A model generated the notes under the pieces. That model did no database searches and was not told where the DNA came from. It was given only the letters and a program-made list of their open reading frames with translations. A stretch of DNA of 16,158 bases, from positions 1-16,158 of the forward strand of contig JAZOWO010000114.1 of assembly GCA_045659265.1 (NCBI GenBank), read 5' to 3'. The translations under genes and the position numbers were made by a program. The DNA is from UMGS1649 sp045659265. GTDB taxonomy: Bacteria; Bacillota; Clostridia; TANB77; CAG-465. Within the stretch, counting starts at the first letter, position 1. Every line of letters starts with the position of its first letter. Positions 1 to 8,150 of this stretch are shown piece by piece.

Positions 1-1506
1 ATTTTTCTTTACTCTCTTTTTCTTTATATTTTTTAGCTTATCCGTATTTACTATTTCGCTTAAATATTCTATTCCATTTACACTAAGTATTAGCATAAAC
101 AACAATATATTTAACAAAAACCTTGATCTGGTTTCCCATATAAGTAGAAAGATAAACATCCCAAATACAGTTACCACTAGTATATTTTGTATATTATTCA
201 TTTCTTTGCTGTTTATACTTTTTATTATTGCAATTATTATATATATTAACATTCCAAAATGCATTGCCTGTGGAATATATTTATATACATCAGAATACCT
301 ACCATCTTTAATTACAAATTCATGTAATGTACTTTTATTTAACATACCTTTAGCTAATTTAACAGGCACCCAATATGTACCATCATGCCATACAAAAGTA
401 ATTTTAGAATACAAGCGCTTTAAATGTGTGGGTATCCCTTTAGAAGTTATTCTTCTTACTATTTCTTCTCTTACTTTTTCTTGTCTTGTATCATAATCCT
501 TATATTTTAACGTAAATGCATAATCTCCAAAATTCCAATTACCATTACCCGTTAAGCCCATCATTATCCAATGTTCTACTGGCATTTTTGCTTTATTGCT
601 AAGCTCTTTACTTACAATTTTATTAGTTATACAAATATTAAACAAAGCTATTAATATAAATACTATTGGAAGTACAACGCACAAACTTTTTAACATATCT
701 TTTCTTTTGCCTACAGCTAATTCATATACTACAATTGCTATAAATATGAATATAGATAAAACTTTTATCTTTATTCCTAAAAATACAAGTAGGCCTAATA
801 ATACATTTAATATTATCTTAGTTGTAGTTTTTTCTTTATCTCTAATCACAAGCCATAATAGTAGTATTCCTACGCCTACAGGCAACGAAAATGTGTCTGT
901 ATAATATATAGCAGAGTATAAAAAGAGTGGACTTGTTAATACACATAACATTATATGCATTAATGCATTTTTTCTGCCAAACATTTTATTTGCTACATAA
1001 TATGATAATATAACTGCAAGAGATACACACATAGCGTTAAATAACGTTATTACTGTTACATTATCTGTAATGCCTATTATATTAGATACTGTTAGCACTC
1101 CTATTTCTATCAGCGCCTGCATTGTATTATTTGGGAACGTTGCTAAATACACCGAGTCTTTTATACTTCCTTCAAGTAAATATCTTTCGGCAATATTAAA
1201 TACATTACCCATATCCCACGTCGCTCTTGACTTAAAATATATTCCACTAAATATTGCAAGTATTATAAATACTCCAAAAAATAAATATTCTATATGTTTT
1301 ATCTTTTCTATGCAAGGCAATACTTTTTTATATACTAATATAGTTAAAGCTAAATATATTATTATACATATTAGTAAAACTACTTGATTAAAACTAAATA
1401 TTACATTACTGTTGTATACAATACCTGTACTAACTACTAATGTCAGTGCAGCTGCTAATATATATGCTATTATACTTATAAATATATTACCTATCTTCTC
1501 TTTCAT
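1..1506 (-). CDS. GT-C-like polytopic membrane glycosyltransferase, C-terminus cut by window edge
   Basis: The frame is open from ATG at 1506 to the window edge (502 codons visible). It is very hydrophobic, with about ten or more predicted membrane segments. Features resembling the GT39/PMT-like GT-C superfamily are an early extracytoplasmic-loop WD (residues 97-98), FPNN (124-127), YYTDT (201-205) and a late ETRSRF (458-463) followed by a last hydrophobic stretch. Such enzymes usually use a polyprenyl-phosphate sugar donor and act on the outer face of the membrane; donor and acceptor here are unknown. The visible end is a lysine-rich tail, so little is probably missing. The SD-like GGAG lies about 14 nt before the ATG, longer than usual, but no better in-frame start exists. 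It has its own consensus promoter and is separated by a terminator from the GT39-like gene upstream. An O-antigen polymerase-like or unknown membrane protein is a less likely alternative. Confidence 0.72.
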   Translation of the reverse strand, partial: MKEKIGNIFISIIAYILAAALTLVVSTGIVYNSNVIFSFNQVVLLICIIIYLALTILVYKKVLPCIEKIKHIEYLFFGVFIILAIFSGIYFKSRATWDMGNVFNIAERYLLEGSIKDSVYLATFPNNTMQALIEIGVLTVSNIIGITDNVTVITLFNAMCVSLAVILSYYVANKMFGRKNALMHIMLCVLTSPLFLYSAIYYTDTFSLPVGVGILLLWLVIRDKEKTTTKIILNVLLGLLVFLGIKIKVLSIFIFIAIVVYELAVGKRKDMLKSLCVVLPIVFILIALFNICITNKIVSKELSNKAKMPVEHWIMMGLTGNGNWNFGDYAFTLKYKDYDTRQEKVREEIVRRITSKGIPTHLKRLYSKITFVWHDGTYWVPVKLAKGMLNKSTLHEFVIKDGRYSDVYKYIPQAMHFGMLIYIIIAIIKSINSKEMNNIQNILVVTVFGMFIFLLIWETRSRFLLNILLFMLILSVNGIEYLSEIVNTDKLKNIKKKRVKKN

Positions 1507-1541
1507 ATATCTATGTTTTTCTCCTCTTATTTTCTACTCAA

Positions 1542-1570
1542 ATTATATACATTTTTTTAGATATTGTCAA
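1542..1570 (-). promoter_or_regulatory. Consensus sigma-A promoter for the gene at 1-1506
   Basis: On the minus strand TTGACA (1565-1570) and TATAAT (1542-1547) are separated by exactly 17 bases, a perfect match to the vegetative consensus. The -35 box directly abuts the left arm of the preceding terminator. Start of transcription is expected near 1535. Confidence 0.85.
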
Positions 1571-1604
1571 AATAAAAGCTACAGGATAACCTGTAGCTTT
1601 TATT
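1571..1604 (-). terminator. Intrinsic terminator after the GT39-like gene
   Basis: A perfect 15-bp inverted repeat, arms 1571-1585 and 1590-1604, with a 4-base loop (1586-1589). The minus-strand exit is U-rich (TTTTATTTTG). The right arm overlaps the TAA stop codon (1603-1605) of the upstream gene. The core pairs GCTACAGG with CCTGTAGC. Confidence 0.88.
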
Positions 1605-3240
1605 ATTTTGCACACAACACAGAATAAGACTTAAATGTAGTTATATCAAATTTAGATTTATCGAATCTATCTAATTCAGAATTATGTACTATATAATTTG
1701 CTGTATAATCTATCTCTTTTGGTAAATAAAATTTGTAATTACCAAAACTTTCTGCTATATCAAATTCATAGTCTATATCATAAAACTTAACTGTATTCAT
1801 ATATTCTTTAGCATCGTACTTTGTATAAAACATTACTAACATATAATTACCATTTACTTTTGGTGTAACAAACGTGGTTTTATCTCCACCTTTTTCTTTT
1901 TCATATAAAACTGCATCTTCAAAAGATTCAAAATAATATGATTCTGCATCAGCGTTGAAATCTGTCACATAGTATCGTATAAAACATCCAAAAGTAATCA
2001 TAAACATTACTATTACAACCTTAAGTAATTTACTACTTCTTTCACCAATCCATTCAATCGTTTTTAATATAAAGAATAATATTGGTATATATATAATATG
2101 TATTCTGTTTATATTAACACCTATCATTAAGGTAAATATTGTAGCCGCTACAAATATACACATAACTATATAGTCATAATTAAACTCTTTATTTTTACAT
2201 TTAATCATTGTAATAACTATTCCTATCACAGATAGTATCATCGCAAACATATAATATATTCCATACTCATATATCGAGTTGCTCATTACATCATCTGCTT
2301 TTAACAATATAACTAAATCTAAATAATCTATTATACTTTCAAACCATACATTTATTCCGCCTCTTGAAAAATTAAATGCGGATTCTGATCTTAAAGTAGA
2401 TAATTTAGGAATAGAAAAATATTTAGTTGTTATTTCCTCTAAATCTAAGAAGTTTATAATCCAAAATGTTCCTAACGGAATTGCAATTAATACAAATACT
2501 ATTCCACTTATTATTACCTGTTTTAATGTTATTTTTTTCTTTATTAATAAATATACAATACTAAATAACAAGAATAACGGTACTATTATATATGCTGACG
2601 CATATGCGTATAAGGAAATCGAATACATTCCTGCAGATAATGCATATAGCCATGTACTTTTCTTATCTATTGCATATATTAATAATGTCGTTGCTATTAA
2701 GAATAATGATGGTAATGGATTTGCATCAAGTCCCCATCTAGATAACATTATATTCCATGGAGATATCGCTAATATAAACATCCCTATTAATGCATATTTT
2801 GTCTTAAACATTTTACTTAGCATAAAATATGCACAAGCTAAAGCAATAACAGAGAGTATCGCATTACCCAACCTAAACGCAAACACTGTAGGTCCTAATA
2901 ACTTCATAAATATCATAGAAAAATATAGGTAAAATGGTCCATGTCCACCACCCCATGCTACCGGATATACTGGATATACATATCCATTTCTATCATATCC
3001 ATTTTCTAATAAAGAATAGGCATCATATGCTATCGATGCCTCATCTTGATTAAATCCTGCTGGTAATTTATCTAATCCAATTAATCTTACACATGCCCCT
3101 AGTAATAGTATAAATATAAATATTGCCCACTTATGTTTTACTTCTTCATTATTTTTAGTATCTTTAGGTGTCTTATCTATAGCCTTATATATCACAAACA
3201 CCATAAGAAGAATTGTAAAAAAATTAATTGCTATTATCAT
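1603..3240 (-). CDS. GT39/ArnT-like membrane glycosyltransferase
   Basis: 545 residues with many membrane segments. After an N-terminal membrane helix (about 3-20) and a second (about 38-52) comes NQDEASIAYDAYSL, whose D66-E67 pair matches the catalytic acidic motif in the first outer loop of PMT/ArnT-type GT-C transferases. The next loop carries VAWGGGHGPFYLYF (about 94-107), also typical of the PMT_2 group. The final ~100 residues are soluble and probably extracytoplasmic. Family members move a sugar from a polyprenyl-phosphate donor to a lipid, glycan or protein outside the membrane; the substrate is not predictable. The ATG at 3240 has GAGGT about 6 nt upstream, inside the end of the oxidoreductase gene, and the two frames overlap by 17 nt, so translation is probably coupled. 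A strong terminator follows at once. Confidence 0.85.
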   Translation of the reverse strand: MIIAINFFTILLMVFVIYKAIDKTPKDTKNNEEVKHKWAIFIFILLLGACVRLIGLDKLPAGFNQDEASIAYDAYSLLENGYDRNGYVYPVYPVAWGGGHGPFYLYFSMIFMKLLGPTVFAFRLGNAILSVIALACAYFMLSKMFKTKYALIGMFILAISPWNIMLSRWGLDANPLPSLFLIATTLLIYAIDKKSTWLYALSAGMYSISLYAYASAYIIVPLFLLFSIVYLLIKKKITLKQVIISGIVFVLIAIPLGTFWIINFLDLEEITTKYFSIPKLSTLRSESAFNFSRGGINVWFESIIDYLDLVILLKADDVMSNSIYEYGIYYMFAMILSVIGIVITMIKCKNKEFNYDYIVMCIFVAATIFTLMIGVNINRIHIIYIPILFFILKTIEWIGERSSKLLKVVIVMFMITFGCFIRYYVTDFNADAESYYFESFEDAVLYEKEKGGDKTTFVTPKVNGNYMLVMFYTKYDAKEYMNTVKFYDIDYEFDIAESFGNYKFYLPKEIDYTANYIVHNSELDRFDKSKFDITTFKSYSVLCAK

Positions 3241-4804
3241 TCTTTACCTCTTTCTTTTCGTGGTATTCTTTTTCTGTATTTACATTCCAAATATTATCTC
3301 TAGCTTCTACTCCAGACTTAATATTTTTTGCAGCTTCCATACCCGTAACCATTGAGTGATCCATATTGTTATATCTATGTTGTCCATTTCTTCCTATACA
3401 ATATAAATTGTTATATGTATTTAAGTATTTAATAAGTTCATCCATATTTTCATATGTATCAAAATATGCTGGATATGCCTTCTTAACTCTTTCTAGATGT
3501 GAATCTAGCACGTCCTCTTTATTTACTATTTTCATCTTAACAAGTTCATTTATAGCAAAATCTGCAAACTCTTTTTCAGGCATGTTCCAATATTCATCAC
3601 CCTCGTTACAGAAATATTCAAGTCCCATCCACACTGTATCTTCAGGCTTTTCTACCATGTACGGAGACCAGTTATTAAATACTTGTATTCTACCAATTTT
3701 CACACCAGGTTCTTGTACATATATCCAACAATCTGGAACTATATTCCCTAGTGTTTTTATCTTCGTTTTATTCTTTAGATTTATTTTCTTAACTAATAAT
3801 CCTAAAGTCATAAAATCTCTATATGGTAATCCTGTTGCAATTTTTAGCATGTCTTCAGGAACAACATCACCCCTCATGCCACTTACTAAATCTTTTATTG
3901 GCATTGAAGAAATAAATATATCTCCTGTTAATGTTTCTATATTACCGTTATGTTCTAAATCTACAGAAACAATTTTTCCATTAGATGTATTAATATTCTT
4001 AACAGAACATTCCATTCTAATTTTTCCGCCTTTTTCTATTACTCTTGCAGCTAGTGTTTCCCAAAGTTGTCCTGGACCATATTTAGGATACCAGAATTCT
4101 TCTATTAGAGATGTTTCTGTATTTCCTTTTTTCTTTCTATTAAATAACTTATTAAACATATCTTTTAATACTTCTTTTATAGAAAGACCTTTTACTCTTT
4201 GTGCACCCCAATCTGCAGAAATCTTAGACGGATGTCTTCCCCATAACTTCTCTGTGTATTTTTCAAAGAACATACTATATAGCTTTTTACCGAATCTATT
4301 TATATAGAAGTTTTCTAATGATGTTTCTTCTTTTTTTACTATCATAGATTTAAGATAACTAAATCCCGCAGCTATAGTTCTAAAAAGTCCCATGTTAGTA
4401 AAAGTTTTTACCTTTAGAGATATTGGATAATCAAAAAACTTTTTAAGATAGTATATTCTAGAAACTCTATTTCTAACAAGCATAACTTCGTCTGTTTTCT
4501 CTGGATTTGGTCCGCCTTTTTCTAAAGTTTTTTCTCTTCCTAATATCTTGTCATCTATAGATGGTTCGCCTTGTATAGGCATAAGTTCACTCCAAAACTT
4601 CATTACATTTTCGTCCTTAGAGAAAAATCTGTGTCCGCCTATGTCCATTCTATTTCCATTGTATTTTACTGTTTTAGAAATACCACCCACTTGAGTATTC
4701 TCTTCAAGTATTATTACTTCATATTCTTCATTATTATCTTTAAGTAGTTCATATGCAGCTGTAAGTCCAGCTGGTCCTGCACCAATTATTATTACTTTTT
4801 TCAT
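3224..4804 (-). CDS. FAD-dependent oxidoreductase, amine oxidase/UDP-galactopyranose mutase-like
   Basis: 526 residues. The N-terminus has a Rossmann dinucleotide-binding motif, IIGAGPAGLTAAYEL (residues 6-20), an acidic residue ending the second strand (EEN, about 34-36), and GG followed by DIGGHRFF (54-61), the FAD-contacting layout of the protoporphyrinogen oxidase/UDP-galactopyranose mutase group. The stretch around FFDYPI (123-128) is also characteristic. A conserved C-terminal segment, GRNGQHRYNNMDHSM (471-485), fits the closing FAD-binding part. There is no signal peptide, so it should be cytoplasmic. Haem synthesis is unlikely because the neighbour is a membrane glycosyltransferase; an oxidation, reduction or isomerisation of a surface-glycan precursor is the better inference, but the substrate is unknown. 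First gene of a two-gene operon with its own promoter; AAGGGG lies 9 nt before the ATG. Confidence 0.85.
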   Translation of the reverse strand: MKKVIIIGAGPAGLTAAYELLKDNNEEYEVIILEENTQVGGISKTVKYNGNRMDIGGHRFFSKDENVMKFWSELMPIQGEPSIDDKILGREKTLEKGGPNPEKTDEVMLVRNRVSRIYYLKKFFDYPISLKVKTFTNMGLFRTIAAGFSYLKSMIVKKEETSLENFYINRFGKKLYSMFFEKYTEKLWGRHPSKISADWGAQRVKGLSIKEVLKDMFNKLFNRKKKGNTETSLIEEFWYPKYGPGQLWETLAARVIEKGGKIRMECSVKNINTSNGKIVSVDLEHNGNIETLTGDIFISSMPIKDLVSGMRGDVVPEDMLKIATGLPYRDFMTLGLLVKKINLKNKTKIKTLGNIVPDCWIYVQEPGVKIGRIQVFNNWSPYMVEKPEDTVWMGLEYFCNEGDEYWNMPEKEFADFAINELVKMKIVNKEDVLDSHLERVKKAYPAYFDTYENMDELIKYLNTYNNLYCIGRNGQHRYNNMDHSMVTGMEAAKNIKSGVEARDNIWNVNTEKEYHEKKEVKNDNSN

Positions 4805-4828
4805 ATATAATTACCCCTTGTACTGTGT

Positions 4829-4857
4829 ATTATATCAGCTCAGAAATAGGTTGTCAA
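4829..4857 (-). promoter_or_regulatory. Consensus sigma-A promoter for the oxidoreductase/GT39 operon
   Basis: On the minus strand TTGACA (4852-4857) and TATAAT (4829-4834) are 17 bases apart, a perfect vegetative promoter. The -35 box abuts the terminator stem of the sensor-kinase operon. The 5' leader is only about 20 nt. Confidence 0.87.
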
Positions 4858-4891
4858 TTAAAGCGACTAGACGCTTATCTAGTCGCTTTAA
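4858..4891 (-). terminator. Intrinsic terminator after the htrA-regulator-kinase operon
   Basis: A perfect 14-bp inverted repeat, arms 4858-4871 and 4878-4891, with a 6-base loop. The stem core is AAAGCGACTAGA paired with its complement. The U-tract is short (TTTAATT) and merges into the next -35 box, so termination may be less than complete. Confidence 0.82.
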
Positions 4892-4897
4892 CCGCAT

Positions 4898-6187
4898 TTA
4901 TTTAATTGTAAATATTACTCCATTTTCTACATTTACAGCTATTATATCATAGCCAAATATATTTACTGTTTTCTTAACAATAGAAAGGCCTAAACCCGAT
5001 TGACCTTTTTCACCTTTAACATATGGTAAAAATATAGTATCTAATACTTTTTCTTTTATTTTTTCTCCATCATTAAAGAATGTTATTTCACCTTTAGCTA
5101 TTTTTACAGTTATATTTGTTTTTGCATAACGAATAAAATTTCCTAAAATGTTGTCTACTACAGACTCCCATAAATCTTCTGTTCCAACAAATAGCTTTTC
5201 ATTATCTTTTAATTCATCATTTATGTCTAAAATATATTCTATATCTGAACGTATTAACTTATGTTTTTCTATACTTTCTATTATTACTTTAGATACATCT
5301 GTCTTGCTGTTTTTATGTTTTTCGCTATCTTTCATGTAGTCTATTTTATTTATTTGAAGAATAGTTTTTACTTGATTAGACAATATGTTTGATTCTTCTT
5401 CTATTACCTTTAACGCCTCATCTTTTTCTATAACGCCATCATTCACACCCTCTATATAACTTTGTATTACAGAAATCGGGGTCTTTAATTCATGCGATAA
5501 ATTTTGGAACATCATATTCTTATATTCATCTTTTTGTTTTAACTTAAGCTTAACCTGTTCTATTGTACTATTTAGTTCATTTAGTTCATCATCAACAACA
5601 AATTCACGGCCCTCTACAACATCGTTAGTTATTATAGCTTTTGTCTTCTTTTCAAGTTTCTTTATTTTAGATAATACATATTGTGACCAAAGTACAAGAA
5701 GTATAATAGTTGTTGCGATTGTAATAAGAAGCGTCGGTAGAATAATACCTAATAACTTATCTTCTTGTTCAACTATATAGCTATCCGGCATTATTATTAA
5801 ATTTTTTGAGACCTTTCTTTCTCCCCATAAATAATAGTATGTAGCGCCATTATTTTCAAATTTACCTTTAGTTTCTGAGGCTTTATTTACTATTTCTCTA
5901 GCTGTCATACCTGGTACTTTTTGAGACAAATTATCTGAAGAATACAACGCACCACTTTTCATCATTATTACAAAAGCTATGTCTTCTCCCATTTTATTAG
6001 TTCCAGGTTCAATATATTTTGCTGGTTGTTCTAAATGTTCATAAATATTCATTTCATAATATGGCTTAAGGATACTTGGAAGTATTATTCCCATAGTAAC
6101 AAGGCATATTAAAAGTGCAACTAGTGTTACTAACACTAGTTGTTTTGATAATTTCATATTTTCTATTTTTTTAATTTTCATACTCAT
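4898..6187 (-). CDS. Two-component sensor histidine kinase
   Basis: 429 residues counted from ATG 6187. Membrane helices lie at about 16-37 and 145-170 and flank a ~105-residue extracytoplasmic sensor loop with no recognised domain. A charged HAMP-like linker follows (about 172-220), then the dimerisation/phosphoacceptor helix with NLSHELKTP (His232), the N box DNILGNFIRYAK (about 345-356), a G1 box NDG (372-374) and a G2 box with GLGLSIVK (398-405). It should phosphorylate the regulator encoded just upstream. The start is uncertain: the frame is open to an ATG at 6214 that overlaps the regulator by 26 nt and has no Shine-Dalgarno sequence. The ATG at 6187, just past the regulator stop, or 6181 fits coupled translation better. 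Last gene of the htrA operon. Confidence 0.92.
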   Translation of the reverse strand: MSMKIKKIENMKLSKQLVLVTLVALLICLVTMGIILPSILKPYYEMNIYEHLEQPAKYIEPGTNKMGEDIAFVIMMKSGALYSSDNLSQKVPGMTAREIVNKASETKGKFENNGATYYYLWGERKVSKNLIIMPDSYIVEQEDKLLGIILPTLLITIATTIILLVLWSQYVLSKIKKLEKKTKAIITNDVVEGREFVVDDELNELNSTIEQVKLKLKQKDEYKNMMFQNLSHELKTPISVIQSYIEGVNDGVIEKDEALKVIEEESNILSNQVKTILQINKIDYMKDSEKHKNSKTDVSKVIIESIEKHKLIRSDIEYILDINDELKDNEKLFVGTEDLWESVVDNILGNFIRYAKTNITVKIAKGEITFFNDGEKIKEKVLDTIFLPYVKGEKGQSGLGLSIVKKTVNIFGYDIIAVNVENGVIFTIK

Positions 6188-6188
6188 A

Positions 6189-6842
6189 CTACGATAACCT
6201 ATATCCATATCCATAAATTGTATTTATATTTAACTTAGGCATTTTTCCTCTAAGTCTACGAATTAAATCATCAACAACTCTATCGCTACCAAAATATTCT
6301 GTGCCCCAAACGTTATTTAATATTTCATCTCTTGAAAATGATTTGTTCATATTCTCAAGGAACATCATAAGCAGGTCGAATTCTAAAGCAGTTAGCTTAA
6401 TTTCCTCTTTTCCTTCGCTTACAGTTCTTTTATCCTTATTGATTAAATATTCGTCATAAACCACCTTAGAAGCGTCTGTCTTATATACTCTCTTTATGAT
6501 ATTTGCAATTCTTAACATTAATTCTTTAGGTGAATATGGCTTTGTAATATAGTCATCGCTTCCCATTTCAAGACCAATTATTTTATCTAACTCTTGATCA
6601 CGAGCTGATGTAAATATTACTGGAACAAGGGAATCTTTTTCCCTTATTCTCTTAATAATATCATATCCACTAATTTCATCACCTAACATTATATCTAAAA
6701 TCCAAAGGTGTACTTTCTCATTTACATCTAACGCTTGTTTTCCATTAAAACATTGAATTACTGTATAGCCTTCTTTTTCTAAATATGTTTTTACTAAATT
6801 GTTTAGATTTTTTTCATCTTCTACTAAACAAATATTATACAT
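6189..6842 (-). CDS. OmpR/PhoB-family response regulator
   Basis: 217 residues. The receiver domain (1 to about 115) has the acidic pocket E8/D9, phosphoacceptor D50 in LDIMLGDE, switch threonine T78 and K101 in ITKPYSP. The C-terminal winged-helix domain (about 125-217) carries ALEFDLLMMF, a recognition-helix region VVDDLIRRLRGKM and the closing wing TIYGYGYRL. It should bind DNA as a dimer when phosphorylated by the adjacent kinase. AGGTGA lies 5 nt before the ATG, and only 15 nt separate it from the htrA stop codon, so the three genes form one transcript. The likely job is control of envelope-stress genes including its own operon; that part is inference, modelled on CssRS control of htrA in Bacillus subtilis. 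Confidence 0.94.
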   Translation of the reverse strand: MYNICLVEDEKNLNNLVKTYLEKEGYTVIQCFNGKQALDVNEKVHLWILDIMLGDEISGYDIIKRIREKDSLVPVIFTSARDQELDKIIGLEMGSDDYITKPYSPKELMLRIANIIKRVYKTDASKVVYDEYLINKDKRTVSEGKEEIKLTALEFDLLMMFLENMNKSFSRDEILNNVWGTEYFGSDRVVDDLIRRLRGKMPKLNINTIYGYGYRLS

Positions 6843-6857
6843 TTACCTCACCTATCT

Positions 6858-8060
6858 TTATTCTGCTAAAGCAAGTGTTACTGTTACAGTTTTATATTCT
6901 CCATCTCTATATAACTTAACAGTTAATTTATCTCCTACTTTTTTCTTGTTTTTTATTACGTTTATTTCTGTAACTGATGCTACTTTTGTTCCATCAACTT
7001 CTACTATAACATCCCCTTGACGTATTCCAGCTTTTTCTGCAGCAGATTTAATATCCACAGTTTGAACATATACACCTGGTACTAGGTTATATCTTTTTGC
7101 ATCGTATTCGTCTATTTCTACACCGCCGATACCTATGTATGGTCTAGCTATTTTTTTATTTGTTATTAATTCTTCAACTATTGGTAAAACTTCATTAATT
7201 GGAATTGAGAATCCCATTCCTTCAACGCCAGTAGCTGCTATCTTAGCTGTATTTATTCCAATTACTTTACCACTAGAAGATACAAGTGGTCCACCGCTAT
7301 TACCAGAATTTATTGCAGCATCTGTTTGTAGTAGATTGTATGTAGTTCCTTCAGCTGTCATTGTTCTATTTACTGCTGAAATATACCCAACTGTTACAGA
7401 ACCTGCAAATTCTTGTCCTAAAGGATTTCCTATAGCTACAGCAAGTTCACCAACTTCTACGCCATCACTATCTCCAAATTCTGCCGCTGTTAATTTACCT
7501 GATTCTACTTTTACTACAGCAATATCTGTTACTGCATCTCCACCTATAACTTTAGCTTCTAAAGTTTCTCCGTTAGCAAGTAACACTTCAACTTTAGCTT
7601 TTGTACTCTTAATTGCTTCTTCTACAACATGATAGTTAGTTATTATATATCCCTCTTTAGAATATACAATACCTGATCCTTCGCCTTCAGCTTGTGTTTC
7701 ACCAAAGAATGTTTGAGCTTGGTATGTTACCTTTATTCCTACCACAGATGGTCCAACTTGTTTAGAAATTGCAACAACCGGATTTTCTACAGTTGCAAAA
7801 TTATATGATGTAACTATAGAATTTGTTGTTCCATTCTCACCCTTTACATTAGTTTGTATTTTATCTATACCTTTTGCATCAAGCACAAGTGATGTTGAAA
7901 TTATTCCACCAATAACACCACCAGTTAATCCTAACAATAACGCTGCTATTTGTTTACCACCATTACCCGTTCTCTTTTCTACAAAATATTTCATCTCTAC
8001 CTTTGGTTTTTCTTCCTTTTCTTTTGCTTCTTTCTTTTCGCCTTCAAAAACTATTTTCAT
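6858..8060 (-). CDS. htrA: Membrane-anchored HtrA/DegP-type serine protease
   Basis: 400 residues. A highly charged cytoplasmic N-terminus (about 1-36) precedes one membrane anchor (about 37-60). The trypsin-like domain holds the full catalytic triad: H144 in TNYHVV, D179 in TDIAVVKV and S255 in GNSGGP. A single PDZ domain follows (about 305-395, with YIGIGG and GIRQGDVIVEVDG). One anchor, a protease domain and one PDZ domain is the usual Gram-positive HtrA layout. It should degrade or refold misfolded exported proteins at the outer face of the membrane. GGAGG lies 5 nt before the ATG. It leads an operon with a response regulator and sensor kinase, consistent with induction by secretion or envelope stress. 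The leader contains a long AT-rich inverted repeat. Confidence 0.95.
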   Translation of the reverse strand: MKIVFEGEKKEAKEKEEKPKVEMKYFVEKRTGNGGKQIAALLLGLTGGVIGGIISTSLVLDAKGIDKIQTNVKGENGTTNSIVTSYNFATVENPVVAISKQVGPSVVGIKVTYQAQTFFGETQAEGEGSGIVYSKEGYIITNYHVVEEAIKSTKAKVEVLLANGETLEAKVIGGDAVTDIAVVKVESGKLTAAEFGDSDGVEVGELAVAIGNPLGQEFAGSVTVGYISAVNRTMTAEGTTYNLLQTDAAINSGNSGGPLVSSSGKVIGINTAKIAATGVEGMGFSIPINEVLPIVEELITNKKIARPYIGIGGVEIDEYDAKRYNLVPGVYVQTVDIKSAAEKAGIRQGDVIVEVDGTKVASVTEINVIKNKKKVGDKLTVKLYRDGEYKTVTVTLALAE

Positions 8061-8100
8061 TTTATCCTCCCGTTTTTACATATATTATATAATATATTTA

Positions 8101-8137
8101 TCACATAATTAACAAAAAGAAATGTTAAATTATGTGA
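8101..8137 (-). repeat. AT-rich inverted repeat in the htrA leader
   Basis: Left arm 8101-8114 and right arm 8123-8137 are complementary over 14 bp with a single extra T in the right arm; the loop is A-rich (8115-8122). With the promoter assigned at 8151-8179 it would begin within about ten bases of the transcript start. It could be a 5' mRNA hairpin or an operator. It lacks a U-tract, so it is not a plausible terminator. Confidence 0.6.
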
Positions 8138-8150
8138 TTTTGTTTTCTAT

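Noticed and set aside
206..1627. Several plus-strand open frames of 71-105 codons.
   Set aside because: They are antisense to a continuous minus-strand membrane-protein frame (1506 to 1) with a perfect promoter. Their hydrophobic products mirror the membrane gene.
3366..4307. A 313-codon plus-strand open frame antisense to the oxidoreductase gene.
   Set aside because: It lies wholly inside a confident minus-strand gene with complete FAD motifs; its product is low-complexity and Phe/Ser/Ile-rich, with no ribosome binding site I would trust. It is an AT-rich antisense shadow.
8101..8137. The htrA-leader inverted repeat as a second terminator.
   Set aside because: It has no U-tract, a nearly all-AT stem and lies after a better terminator at 8181-8210 and a plausible promoter.
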